Below, piece by piece: positions 1 to 9,624 of a DNA stretch of 64,000 nt; the first letter of the stretch is position 1; the number at the start of each line of letters is the position of its first letter. Origin of the DNA: Roseitranquillus sp963709765. Its GTDB lineage: Bacteria; Pseudomonadota; Alphaproteobacteria; Rhodobacterales; Rhodobacteraceae. Both the position numbers and the translations under genes were made by a program. The notes beneath the pieces were generated by a model, which was given only the letters and a program-made list of their open reading frames with translations, was not told the origin of the DNA and did no database searches. Where the stretch lies: positions 186,001 to 250,000 of the forward strand of contig CAVPXL010000015.1 of NCBI GenBank assembly GCA_963709765.1, written 5' to 3'.

Positions 1-145
1 CGTGCAGGACCAGCTGGCGATCTTCTACTGGATGCGGTTCGGCGCCGGTGTGGTCGTCTTCCTCGGCGCGGCCCTCTACATCTACTCCGTGCTCGTGCCG
101 CGGCGCGAGGTGATCTCGGCCGAACCTTCCGTTGCAGCGGAATAG
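1..145 (+). CDS. norB: NorB, nitric oxide reductase large subunit (3' end only)
   Basis: The window opens inside this gene; the last 47 codons are readable and end at TAG 143-145. They encode one hydrophobic segment (WMRFGAGVVVFLGAALYIYS) followed by a short polar tail. This fits the last transmembrane helix of the catalytic subunit of cytochrome c-dependent nitric oxide reductase (2 NO to N2O) in the cytoplasmic membrane. The identity rests mainly on norQ and norD following directly in the order norCBQD that is typical of alphaproteobacterial denitrifiers. The catalytic histidines lie upstream of the window and cannot be checked. Confidence 0.75.
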   Translation, partial: VQDQLAIFYWMRFGAGVVVFLGAALYIYSVLVPRREVISAEPSVAAE

Positions 146-149
146 ACCG

Positions 150-953
150 ATGGACGGAGCGATGACGATGGAAGGGGGCAACGCCCCCTTCTACCTTCCG
201 GTCGGCGACGAATGCGACATCTTCGCGGCGGCCCATTCCCATCAACTGCCGCTGCTGCTGAAGGGCCCGACCGGGTGCGGAAAAACCCGCTTCGTCGCCC
301 ATATGGCGGCGCAACTCGGGCGGCCCCTTTACACCGTTGCCTGCCACGACGACCTGTCGGCTGCCGATCTGATCGGGCGCTATCTGCTGCACGGGGGCGA
401 GACGGTCTGGACCGACGGGCCGCTGACGCGCGCAGTCCGTGAGGGGGCGATCTGCTATCTCGACGAGGTTGTCGAGGCACGCAAGGACGTCACCGTCGTC
501 CTGCACCCGCTGACCGACGATCGCCGGATCCTGCCCATCGACCGCACGGGCGAGACCCTGGAGGCGGGACCGGGCTTCATGCTCGTCGCGTCCTACAACC
601 CGGGCTACCAGAACGTGCTGAAAACCTTGAAGCCGTCCACTCGGCAGAGGTTTCTCTCGGTCGAATTCGACTTTCCCGACCCGGTCCGCGAGGAGCGGAT
701 CGTGGCGGAGGAAAGCGGGCTGGACGAAGCTCGTGTCAGGAATCTCGTGCGGCTCGCGGGAAAGCTGCGGGCCCTGCGCGGTCAGGATCTGGAAGAGGGC
801 GTCTCGACGCGCCTGGTGGTCTATGCCGCGACGCTGATCGCGGGTGGGCTGCCGCTCGAGCGGGCGGTACGTGTGGCGATGATCGAACCGCTCACCGATG
901 ATGCCGACGTGCGCCAGGGCCTGCTCGACCTGGCCATGACGATCTTCGGCTGA
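150..953 (+). CDS. norQ: NorQ, MoxR-type AAA+ ATPase for nitric oxide reductase maturation
   Basis: About 267 residues, the normal NorQ size. Walker A GPTGCGKTRF is near residue 40, Walker B with ICYLDEV near 110, and a conserved SYNPGYQN segment follows, as in the MoxR/CbbQ/NorQ branch of AAA+ ATPases. NorQ acts with the VWA protein NorD to insert the non-heme iron into NorB; this is family knowledge. It lies 4 bases after norB and 10 bases before norD, so one operon is likely. The start is uncertain: ATG 150, 162 or 168 are all possible. GGAG at 156-159 sits best for ATG 168. A TTG at 132 would overlap norB and is less likely. Confidence 0.93.
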   Translation: MDGAMTMEGGNAPFYLPVGDECDIFAAAHSHQLPLLLKGPTGCGKTRFVAHMAAQLGRPLYTVACHDDLSAADLIGRYLLHGGETVWTDGPLTRAVREGAICYLDEVVEARKDVTVVLHPLTDDRRILPIDRTGETLEAGPGFMLVASYNPGYQNVLKTLKPSTRQRFLSVEFDFPDPVREERIVAEESGLDEARVRNLVRLAGKLRALRGQDLEEGVSTRLVVYAATLIAGGLPLERAVRVAMIEPLTDDADVRQGLLDLAMTIFG

Positions 954-963
954 TCCGTTGGGC

Positions 964-2895
964 GTGAGTTTCGAAATCGATCCGTGGGAGCCCGAAGAAA
1001 CCGTCGGCAAGGTCTGGCACGCGCTGGTTGACGGTCTCGACGCGCCCGAGGCGCACGAGGCCGCCGCCGTTTCGCTGGAGGCCATGTCGCAACGTCTTGC
1101 GGTACTGTTTCGGGGTCTCGGTGGCGACGGGGCGATCGAGATCCGGCCGGCCGCTGTCGAGGCCGGCGAACACCGGCTTTCCGCGCGGCGCCGGCTGGGT
1201 CATGTGACGGATCGTCAGGCGCGGGCCTCGTTCGACGGATCCGTCCTGCGGCTCCCTGCGGTCATCGACATCCTGTCGGAGCGGGAGGCCAATGCCGGCC
1301 TCTATCTCTGGCTCGCCGCCTCCGCGAGCCAGGCGCCTGCGCAGACATTCGAACCTGACGGGCTGCGGGCCGACCTGCTGGATATCGCCGCGGCAGAAGC
1401 GATGACGTCGCGCCTGCTGGAGGCGGCGCCGGGCCTTCGACGGCTGCAGTCACGTCTGGCGTCGGCGGTGCTTGCCGATCGCCGCGCTGTGACTCGACTC
1501 CCGGCCGAGGTGGCGGTCGAGGCACTGGTCCTCCGTCAATTGGGATCGCCCGAGCCGCTCCCCGACCTTGCGGAGCAGTACCGATCCGTGATGGCGGGTG
1601 GACCCGCCCGGGTGGGCGAACTGGCCGCGCCGCGCGGATATCGCCGGTTCAGGCCCGTGCCGCTCTGGCTTGCACGGCGCTCCGCCGAAGCCGGAGAGGG
1701 GGCGCTCGACGATTCCGATGGCGCCGGCGGCGAGCCCGGTGAGAACAAGCCGGGCGGTCACAAGGCCAAGCGCCGCAAGTCCGACCGCGTGAGCCGCCGC
1801 GACAGCCTCATCCTGCACAAGTTCGAGGCGATCCTGTCGTGGACCGACTTCCTGAACCTGAACCGGCGGGTCGACGATGACGACCCGGACAGCGCCAAGA
1901 AGGCGGCGGACGATCTGGACGAGATCACCCTGGGGCAGGTCTCGCAGAAGCCGGCGACGAAGTTGAAGCTGCACCTGGATCTGTCGCCGGCCGATGTCGA
2001 CCGAGAACGGATCTCGGGCACGCACGTCTATCCGGAATGGGACCACAAGGCGAAATCGTACCTGCAGGATCACGTCAGGGTTCTGGCTTCCGTTGCCGAG
2101 GGCGGCGCTCCGACTGCGCTCGATGCCGCGGCGCGCCGGCGTATCCGGTCGGTCCGACGCCGTTTCGAGCCGTTGCGACCGCGGCGAGTCCTGCTCTCGC
2201 GCCAGCTCGACGGCGACGAGCTGGATCTCGACGAAGCGGTTTCGTCCGAACTTGACCGGCGCGCGACCGGACGGGGCTCAAACCGCATCTGGCGTTCCAG
2301 CAGGGACGCGGCGCGCGATCTGTCGGTGGCCGTGCTGCTCGATGTTTCGCGCTCCACTGAGAGTGCGGTGACGGGGCGCTCGGTCATCGACATCGAGCGC
2401 GAGGCGCTGATTGCCCTGGCCTGGGGGATTGACGGATGCGGCGATGCGCTGGCGATACACGCCTTTTCCTCGCTGCGCCGCGACCGGGTCTTTGTGCAAA
2501 CCTGCAAGGACTACCGCGAGCCGATGGGACAGGTCGTGGAGGCGCGTATAGGGGCGCTGCGCCCGGGCCATTACACCCGCCTCGGCGCCGCGATCCGCCA
2601 CGTCGCAGCCGACCTGTCGCGACAGCAGAGCCGCTCGAGACTGCTCATTGTCCTGACCGACGGCAAGCCGAACGACCTGGATCATTACGAGGGTCAGCAC
2701 GGGATCGAGGATTCCCGCATGGCGATCCGCGAGGTGCGCCGCGACGGACACGCCGCGTTCGGCATTGCCATCGACGACAAGGCGCGTCACTGGTTCCCGC
2801 GCATCTTCGGAAAGGGCGGTTACGCGGTCATCGCGCGCCCCGAGCGATTGACGGAGGCGCTGCCGACGATCTATTCGCACCTGACACGCCAATAG
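964..2895 (+). CDS. norD: NorD, VWA-domain partner of NorQ
   Basis: About 643 residues. The C-terminal third is a von Willebrand factor A domain: the MIDAS signature reads DVSRS within LLDVSRSTESA near residue 460, and LIVLTDGKPND follows about 110 residues later. The middle is acidic and charged, as usual for NorD. With NorQ it forms the chaperone complex that activates nitric oxide reductase. GTG 964 is chosen because it gives the start MSFEIDPWEPEE; TTG 958 is an alternative. There is no convincing Shine-Dalgarno sequence, which suggests translational coupling to norQ 10 bases upstream. Confidence 0.93.
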   Translation: MSFEIDPWEPEETVGKVWHALVDGLDAPEAHEAAAVSLEAMSQRLAVLFRGLGGDGAIEIRPAAVEAGEHRLSARRRLGHVTDRQARASFDGSVLRLPAVIDILSEREANAGLYLWLAASASQAPAQTFEPDGLRADLLDIAAAEAMTSRLLEAAPGLRRLQSRLASAVLADRRAVTRLPAEVAVEALVLRQLGSPEPLPDLAEQYRSVMAGGPARVGELAAPRGYRRFRPVPLWLARRSAEAGEGALDDSDGAGGEPGENKPGGHKAKRRKSDRVSRRDSLILHKFEAILSWTDFLNLNRRVDDDDPDSAKKAADDLDEITLGQVSQKPATKLKLHLDLSPADVDRERISGTHVYPEWDHKAKSYLQDHVRVLASVAEGGAPTALDAAARRRIRSVRRRFEPLRPRRVLLSRQLDGDELDLDEAVSSELDRRATGRGSNRIWRSSRDAARDLSVAVLLDVSRSTESAVTGRSVIDIEREALIALAWGIDGCGDALAIHAFSSLRRDRVFVQTCKDYREPMGQVVEARIGALRPGHYTRLGAAIRHVAADLSRQQSRSRLLIVLTDGKPNDLDHYEGQHGIEDSRMAIREVRRDGHAAFGIAIDDKARHWFPRIFGKGGYAVIARPERLTEALPTIYSHLTRQ

Positions 2896-2946
2896 CGGCA
2901 TTGTAACGCCGTTCGTTCCCGCCCAAGACGAAAGAAGGCGAAACAC

Positions 2947-3654
2947 ATGCTGCACGCCGCCGATCGCACCAAGGCCGCGCGCTCGAACCTGATCGCCGGA
3001 TTGCCGCAGGACGTACAGGAATCGCTTCTCGATTCGGCCTCAATCCGCAATTTCAACCGAGGCGCGACGATATTCCTTCAGGGGGAGCCTGCGGTGGTGT
3101 TCTACGTGGTCCTGGAGGGATGGGCCAAGCTCTACCGGATCGCCCCCAACGGGACCGAGGTCGTCGTCAACTGCTTCACCGAAGGCCAGAGTTTTGCCGA
3201 GGCCGCGGTCTTGCAGCGAGCCTCCTTTCCGGTCCATGCGGAGGCAGCGACGGACTGCCGCCTCGTGACCATAGACGGGCGCATCCTGACCGAGCTGATG
3301 GACCGCCGCCCGGAGGTCACTCGCTCCATCGTCGCGTCCATGTACATGCACTTCCATCAGCTCGTCGGGCAAATCGAGAGCCTGAAGGCAAAATCGGGAT
3401 CCCAACGGGTGGCGAACTTCCTCCTCGAACTCTGCCCGGACGAAACACGCAGCTGCACGGTCGTGCTTCCCTACGACAAGACGCTCATCGCGGGGCGGCT
3501 GGGAATGAAGCCCGAGAGCCTGTCGCGCGCCTTCGCCAGGCTCACCGCGAATGGCGTGACGGTGCAGCAGAACCGGGCGTCCATCGAAGATGTCGACCGC
3601 CTGCGCGCCTATACCGAAGAGGATTCCGCCGATGCCCGGAGCCGCCGTGACTGA
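2947..3654 (+). CDS. Crp/Fnr-family transcriptional regulator, Dnr/NnrR-like
   Basis: 235 residues: an N-terminal cyclic-nucleotide-binding-like beta-barrel (about 20-140), a dimerisation helix, then a winged helix-turn-helix. The recognition region is about 180-205 (IAGRLGMKPESLSRAFARL). It lacks the N-terminal cysteine cluster of oxygen-sensing Fnr, as expected for the Dnr/NnrR branch that responds to NO through heme. It follows norD by 51 bases with the ribosome site AAGAAGG just upstream, so it may be cotranscribed with norCBQD and control it. The NO-sensing role is inferred from context and family; no operator was identified. Confidence 0.85.
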   Translation: MLHAADRTKAARSNLIAGLPQDVQESLLDSASIRNFNRGATIFLQGEPAVVFYVVLEGWAKLYRIAPNGTEVVVNCFTEGQSFAEAAVLQRASFPVHAEAATDCRLVTIDGRILTELMDRRPEVTRSIVASMYMHFHQLVGQIESLKAKSGSQRVANFLLELCPDETRSCTVVLPYDKTLIAGRLGMKPESLSRAFARLTANGVTVQQNRASIEDVDRLRAYTEEDSADARSRRD

Positions 3655-4228
3655 GCGTCTGGATCGTGTCATGGCGTCGATAGATGCCGCCAATTCAGCG
3701 GATCCGAAACTTGAAGAGGTGGAAGGCAGCCGGCACCCGGCCGCTCTCGTTTACGGGCAGCGAATGTCGGCCGAACTCGACAGGCTTTGCCCCGATGCCT
3801 CGGAGCCGCTCCGCCTCGCCGCCCGTGGCCAGCACATCGAACGCTGGACGTCGCCGCGCGCGAGCTACCCCGAAGGGCGTGCCGGCTATCTCGCCTGGCG
3901 TGCAGATCTGGGGCGTTTCCACGGGGAGCGAGTCGCGGAACTGATGCGCGAGGCAGGATACGACGAGGCCGATTGTGCGCGCACGGCGCAGCTTCTGCGC
4001 AAGGAGGGCCTCAAGCGCGACTCGGAGGCGCAGATGCTCGAGGACGTGATCTGCTTCGTGTTCATCCGCTGCTATCTGGGCGATTTCGCCGGGACGCAGA
4101 GCCCCGAGGCGCTGGAGCGGATCGTCGCCAGGACCGCGCGCAAGATGTCGCCCGAAGGCCGCGCGCGCGCCATGCGGGAGTTCGACCTGCCGCTGGTCTT
4201 CGCGCCGTTCTTCGCCGCCGACGTCTAG
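3632..4228 (+). CDS. DUF4202-domain protein
   Basis: 198 residues from ATG 3632, which has GAAGAGGA 8 bases upstream and overlaps the regulator gene by 23 bases. The protein carries the hallmarks of DUF4202: RHPAALVYGQRM, LAARGQHIERW, then YPEGRAGYLAWR and LEDVICFVFIRCY. The several His and Asp residues suggest a metal-dependent, HD-like fold, but no biochemical role is established. DUF4202 genes are often found in nitrite/nitric oxide reduction loci, and the coupling here suggests co-expression. Its stop overlaps the stop of the convergent apbE gene by three bases. Confidence 0.8.
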   Translation: MPGAAVTERLDRVMASIDAANSADPKLEEVEGSRHPAALVYGQRMSAELDRLCPDASEPLRLAARGQHIERWTSPRASYPEGRAGYLAWRADLGRFHGERVAELMREAGYDEADCARTAQLLRKEGLKRDSEAQMLEDVICFVFIRCYLGDFAGTQSPEALERIVARTARKMSPEGRARAMREFDLPLVFAPFFAADV

Positions 4229-5175
4229 CCGGTGACGTCGATGCGCCGCCCGTCCTCGGCGATCCCGATGAGGCGGCTGCCGGGATAGGCGCGCAGAAGG
4301 GTTGCAACTGTCTCCGCCCCAAGCAAGCTACAGGCCGTGGACAGGCCGTCCGCGATCGTTGCCGATCGATGTACCACGGTGACGCGCCGCCATTCCCGGC
4401 CAGCGCCTCCGTTTGGGTCGAGAATGTGGCCGACCAGACCCGCCGCGTCGAGAAGGGTCCCGCTCGGCGCGGAGGTGGCGGCGCAGCGGTTCGCCAGAGA
4501 GACCACCTCTTCGGGCCTGCCGTCTTCGTGTTCGGCCACGCCGATGCGCCAGGGCATTCCGTCTTCCCGCTCGCCAAGCGCAGCGATCTCGCCCACGGAG
4601 ACGAGGGCGCTTTGCAGCCCCGCGCGGCGCAGGGTGGCGACGATCCGGTCCGTTGCGTAGCCCTGCGCGATTCCGTTGAGGGTGAGCGCCATGCCCGGTC
4701 CGAGGTCGATCGCGTCGGGCGACCATCGAACCCGGTGCCATCCGATCCGGGCGCGCGCCGCGGCCTCAGCCTGCGGATCGGGGCGACCGCCGGTTCGGGC
4801 GAGAAGCTGCCAGAGCGGCTGCACCGTCGGATCGAACGCACCATTACTTGCAGCATGGAGGCGGTCGGTCGCGGTCAGTACGTCGACCAGCTCGTGGGGC
4901 GGTGCCGCGAGATGCCCTTCGCGGTTAAGGTGCGAAAGAGCGCTGTCGTCGCGATATAGGCTGAAGACGGCCTCGATGCGCGAGATCTCGTCACGGCAGG
5001 CGGCCACCACCCTGCGCTCGGTCGCAGGATCGAGCCCGACCAGGGTCAGAGAAGCCCGCGCACCAAGACCGCTCCCGCTCCAGCTCAAGGGCGACGCGCC
5101 GGCGAGCGCCCCGGACAGGGCCGTGGCAGTGCCGGCGGCAAGGATCGCGATGGCGCGGCGTCGCGTCGGATTCAT
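4225..5175 (-). CDS. apbE: ApbE-family FAD:protein FMN transferase, Tat-exported (NosX-like)
   Basis: 316 residues from ATG 5175, with the ribosome site AAGGAGAAG just upstream. The N-terminus has a twin-arginine type signal (TRRRAIAIL followed by a hydrophobic, Ala-rich stretch), so the enzyme should be periplasmic. ApbE signatures are visible: LTLNGIAQGYATDRI, GHILDPNGG and DGLSTACSLLG. The enzyme covalently attaches FMN to target proteins. In denitrifiers the member called NosX flavinylates NosR, and gene order nosRZDFYLX puts it last. Here a nosL-like fragment ends inside its start codon (ATGA overlap), supporting a NosX assignment. No NosR target is in the window. Confidence 0.9.
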   Translation of the reverse strand: MNPTRRRAIAILAAGTATALSGALAGASPLSWSGSGLGARASLTLVGLDPATERRVVAACRDEISRIEAVFSLYRDDSALSHLNREGHLAAPPHELVDVLTATDRLHAASNGAFDPTVQPLWQLLARTGGRPDPQAEAAARARIGWHRVRWSPDAIDLGPGMALTLNGIAQGYATDRIVATLRRAGLQSALVSVGEIAALGEREDGMPWRIGVAEHEDGRPEEVVSLANRCAATSAPSGTLLDAAGLVGHILDPNGGAGREWRRVTVVHRSATIADGLSTACSLLGAETVATLLRAYPGSRLIGIAEDGRRIDVTG

Positions 5176-5348
5176 TGGCTCTTCTCCTTGGCGGGCTTCG
5201 CGAAGGTTCCCACGAGACCCAGAGCGCAATTGTCCGATATCTCGCCGAGTCGGACAACCTCGCCGCCCCGTCCCGCGACAAAGGCGCCCGCAGCGTCTCC
5301 GATGCCGAACGTCTCCCATCCCGGCTCCGCGTGGCGGCACCGGGATTT
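5172..5348 (-). pseudogene. nosL: Probable C-terminal remnant of nosL
   Basis: An open frame of 58 codons ends at TGA 5174-5172, overlapping the apbE start codon. Its product ends ETFGIGDAAGAFVAGRGG, then VVRLGEISD and a lysine-rich tail. This resembles the C-terminus of the copper chaperone NosL, where a GGMG-x-PE motif precedes a segment ending in HGG and a hydrophobic strand. In the next frame just upstream the sequence reads RGAGMG, as if the NosL motif were split by a single-base shift. A TGA at 5351-5349 closes this frame upstream, and no NosL N-terminus or lipobox is recognisable in the next 400 bases. Either a truncated relic or a gene blurred by indels. Confidence 0.42.
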
Positions 5349-5351
5349 TCA

Positions 5352-5962
5352 AGTCGCCAACGATGCCAATGCCGCGCACCCATGCTCCGCACGTCGCGAA
5401 AAATCGACGCCGTAGAGCCACGAACGCAGCCCGAGCCATGGAAGCGCCGTCGCTTTGCCAGAAACAGGACATAGCTGTCTGCGTCTAGCCAAGTCTGGAA
5501 GTGGTCTTTCTTGGCCTTGTCCAACTGGAAAAGTCCGATGTGCGGCAAGCCCCGAAGTCGCGGGTCATCCTAAGTGGCGCCGATACGTCGGAGTGCCTTC
5601 CGTCCGGTCGGACTGGGGAAAATGGCGTGCACGGCAGACAGGACAAGAATTTTTCACGCCGGCCAGACCACGCTTCGTCGAATCGCGTCAGGGTTGTACA
5701 TGCTTACCACCGCTAGGGGGTCAAGCGATCTTTGCGCACAATATCTGGAAAGTTCGTTTGACAACTCAGGTCGGGATGGCCCACCTTGTATTTACCGGGC
5801 GCAGAGGCACCAGATCTAGGGTCCGGGACGGGGGACAGACATTGGCGGGGGCCTCGGGCCTCCCCCTCCTCCCGGGCGCGACCGGCCTCCCGCCGATACC
5901 CTGCCCCCCGTCACGACAACACAAGAATAACGGCGATATACCAAGGAGCTAGAGCGCAGGCC
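5352..5962. other. Gene-poor region between the nos relic and nrdJ
   Basis: About 610 bases without a supportable intact gene. On the minus strand, open stretches in different frames around 5400-5550 (for example TWLDADSYVLFLAK, and PWLGLRSWLYGVDF in another frame) look protein-like and may be shattered coding sequence, but I cannot assign them. The nrdJ promoter must lie here; I saw no convincing sigma-70 promoter, B12 riboswitch or NrdR box pair. A very GC-rich stretch with partial self-complementarity occurs at about 5845-5880 without a following T-run. Confidence 0.5.
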
Positions 5963-8900
5963 ATGAAGATAGAACGCAGCTTCACCACCGTAGGGGCCGA
6001 CGCTTACGAGGCGCTGGACTTCACCACCACCTCGTCAGAGATCCGCAACCCTGACGGCAAGATCGTGTTCCGTCTGGACGAGATCGAGGTGCCTTCCGGA
6101 TGGAGCCAGGTCGCCAGCGATGTCATCGCCCAGAAGTATTTCCGCAAGGCCGGCGTTCCTGCGCGCCTCAAGCGCGTTCGCGAAATGGACGTGCCCGAAT
6201 TCCTGTGGCGTTCCGTGGCTGACAAGGACGCCCTGGCCGAGTTGCCGCAAGCGCACCGCTATGGTGGCGAGACTTCAGCGCGGCAGGTCTTCGACCGCCT
6301 CGCCGGCGCCTGGGCTTACTGGGGCTGGAAGGGCGGCTACTTCACGTCCGACGAGGATGCCCGCGCCTACTACGACGAGATGCGCCACATGCTGGCGGCC
6401 CAGATGGGTGCACCCAACAGCCCGCAATGGTTCAACACCGGCCTGCACTGGGCCTACGGCATCGACGGGCCGAGCCAGGGCCACTTCTACGTCGACCACG
6501 AGAGCGGCAAGCTGACGAAATCGGCCAGCGCCTACGAGCATCCGCAGCCGCACGCCTGTTTCATCCAGTCGGTCAGCGACGATCTGGTGAACGAAGGCGG
6601 AATCATGGACCTCTGGGTCCGGGAGGCGCGGCTCTTCAAGTACGGGTCGGGGACCGGCACCAACTTCTCCAGCCTGCGCGGAGAGGGCGAGTCGCTGTCG
6701 GGAGGCGGGCGCTCGTCGGGCCTTATGGGCTTTCTCAAGATCGGCGACCGGGCCGCAGGCGCGATCAAATCCGGCGGCACGACCCGCCGTGCCGCCAAGA
6801 TGGTGATCTGCGATGCCGATCACCCGGACATCGAGAAATTCATCAACTGGAAGGTGACAGAAGAACAGAAGGTCGCGTCTCTGGTTGCCGGTTCGAAGAT
6901 GCACGAGCTGAAGCTCAACCTGATCTTCTCGGCAATCTCTTCGTGGGACGGCCGCGCCGAAGACGCGACGGATCCGGCTTCGAACGACGCTCTGAAGGGC
7001 GCGATCAAGTCCGCGAAGAAGGCAGCGATACCGGAAACCTACATCAACCGGGTTCTTCAGTATGCGCGCCAAGGCTATGACAGCATTGAGTTCCCCACCT
7101 ACGATACCGACTGGGACAGCGAGGCCTACGCCTCCGTTTCGGGACAGAACTCGAACAATTCCGTCCGCGTTACCGACGCTTTCCTGACCGCGATCCGCGA
7201 TGATGCCGACTGGGAGCTGATCCGCCGCACCGACGGCAGCGTCGCCAAGACGATCAAGGCGCGCGACCTCTGGGAACAGATCGGTCATGCCGCCTGGGCC
7301 TGTGCCGATCCGGGCATCCAGTTCCACGACACGATCAACGCCTGGCACACCTGCCCGAGTGACGGCCCGATCCGCGGCTCGAACCCGTGCTCGGAATACA
7401 TGTTCCTCGACGACACGGCCTGCAATCTCGCGTCGATGAACTTGCTGACCTTCTGGAAGGACGAGCGCGTTCGATGCGGACGCCTACGTGCATGCCGCGC
7501 GCCTCTGGACCGTGACGCTGGAAATCAGCGTTCTGATGGCGCAGTTTCCGTCGAAGGAGATCGCGCAGCTTTCCTACGACTTCCGGACACTTGGCCTCGG
7601 CTACGCCAACATCGGCGGGCTCCTGATGCAGATGGGGCTCGGTTACGACAGCGACGCCGGCCGGGCCATGTGCGGCGCGCTGACGGCGCTGATGACCGGC
7701 ACCGCCTATGCCACTTCTGCCGAGATGGCGGGTGAGGTCGGCGCCTTTCCGGGCCATGCGCGCAACGCCGACCACATGCTGCGCGTCATTCGCAACCACC
7801 GCACGGCGGCCGCGGGGGGCGGGGAATACGATGCGCTCAATGTGGCGCCCGTGGCGCTCGACCACGCGAATTGCCCGGACGGGCGTCTCGTCTCGATGGC
7901 GGTGAAGGCGTGGGACATGGCACTGGAGCTTGGTCAGGAACACGGCTTCCGCAACGCCCAGACCACCGTGATCGCGCCCACCGGCACGATCGGGTCTGGT
8001 GATGGATTGCGACACAACCGGAATCGAACCGGACTTCGCGCTGGTGAAGTTCAAGAAGTTGGCAGGTGGCGGTTACTTCAAGATAATCAACCGCTCCGTC
8101 CCGGCGGCGCTGGAGGCGCTCGGCTACACCTCGGCTCAGATCGAGGAGATCGTCTCCTACGCCGTCGGTCATGGCACGCTGGGCAATGCGCCCGGCATCA
8201 ACCACACGTCGTTGCTGGGCCACGGCTTCGGCAAAGTGGAACTCGACCGGATCGAGAAGGCGCTTCCCTCGGCCTTCGACATCCGCTTCGTGTTCAACCA
8301 GTGGACGCTGGGCGAGGAGTTCTGCCGCGACGACGCTCGGCATCCCTGCCGCGAAACTCGCCGATCCGACCTTCGATCTTCTGCGTCACCTGGGCTTCAC
8401 ACGCGCCGAAATCGACGCGGTGAACGATCACGTCTGCGGCACCATGACGCTCGAAGGGCGCGCCGCATTTGGATCCCTGCCATTACCACGTCTTCGATTG
8501 CGCCAATCCATGCGGCAAGAAGCGGCAAGCGCAGCCTTGGCGTCGAGAGCCATATCCAGATGATGGCCGCGGCGCAGAGCTTCATCTCCGGCGCCATCTC
8601 CAAGACGATCAACATGCAGAACGGCGCGACCATCGAGGATTGCCAAGCGGCCTACGAACTGAGCTGGAGCCTCGGCGTGAAGGCCAACGCGCTTTATCGC
8701 GACGGTTCCAAGCTGAGCCAACCGCTCGCCTCAGCTTTGATCGAGGACGACGACGAGGCAGAGGAGATACTCGCCAACGGCTCCGCGCAGGAGAAGGCGA
8801 CTGTGCTGGCCGAGAAGATCGTCGAGAAGGTGATCGTCAAGGAGATCGTCCGCTCCAACCGCGAGAAGATGCCGGAGCGGCGTCGAGGATATACCCAGAA

Positions 8901-9612
8901 GGCGATCGTCGGCGGCCACAAGGTCTATCTGCGCACCGGCGAATATCAGGATGGCAAGCTGGGCGAGATCTTCATCGACATGCACAAGGAAGGCGCTGGC
9001 TTCCGGGCGATGATGAACAACTTCGCCATCGCGGTGTCGGTGGGCCTGCAATACGGGGTGCCGCTGGAGGAATTCGTGGACGCCTTCACCTTCACCCGCT
9101 TCGAGCCGGCGGGGATGGTGCAGGGCAACGAGGCGATCAAGAACGCGACCTCGATCCTCGACTACATTTTCCGCGAGCTGGCGGTGAGCTATCTCGACCG
9201 GACCGATCTTGCCCACGTCAAGCCCGAGGGGGTTAGCTTTGACGACCTTGGCCGTGGCGAGGAGGAGGGCAAGCGCAATTTCTCCGAGGTCCCCGAGAGC
9301 GCCGGGACCTCGGCCTACGAGGTCCTGAAGAAGGTTGCCTCTGCCGGGTTCACGCGCGGTCGCCTGCCGCAGGAGCTCGTCGTGCTGCAGGGCGGCGCGG
9401 GCGCGGCGGTTGCCGTGGAGCGCTTCGGAGCCACCGGCTTTTCCGAAACGACCGAAACCTTCGTCGCGGCAGCGAGTGTGGATCAACGCACCAAGGCGCG
9501 GATCCAGGGCTACGAGGGCGATCCGTGCGGCGAGTGCGGCAACTACACGTTGGTGCGCAACGGCACATGCATGAAGTGCAACACCTGCGGCGGCACGTCG
9601 GGTTGCAGTTGA
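5963..9612 (+). CDS. nrdJ: NrdJ, class II (B12-dependent) ribonucleotide reductase; frame broken five times
   Basis: Adenosylcobalamin-dependent ribonucleoside-diphosphate reductase, making deoxynucleotides in the cytoplasm. The frame shifts by +1 at about 7463-7470, 7995, 8335, 8459 and 8523. Deleting one base at each site gives one continuous frame of 1214 residues, the expected size for alphaproteobacterial NrdJ. Family motifs are present: NSPQWFNTGLHW, GSGTGTNFS, NPCSEYMFLDDTACNLAS, APTGTI then LVMDCDTTGIEPDF across the second break, and CANPCGKK. The C-terminus has paired cysteines (CGECGNY, CMKCNTCGG). ATG 5963 has AAGGAG 14 bases upstream. Since this is probably the essential dNTP source, the breaks are more likely sequence errors than decay. 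Confidence 0.92.
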
Positions 9613-9624
9613 GGAGAACGAAGC

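Noticed and set aside
3787..4959. Long plus-strand frame over DUF4202 and apbE
   Set aside because: Arg/Ala-rich out-of-frame translation crossing two recognised genes.
5736..5747. Possible NrdR box (GCACAATATCTGG) upstream of nrdJ
   Set aside because: Only one weak half-match and no second box at helical spacing; the right half does not complete the palindrome.
5700..5962. Cobalamin riboswitch for the B12-dependent reductase
   Set aside because: No B12-box or conserved core could be recognised.
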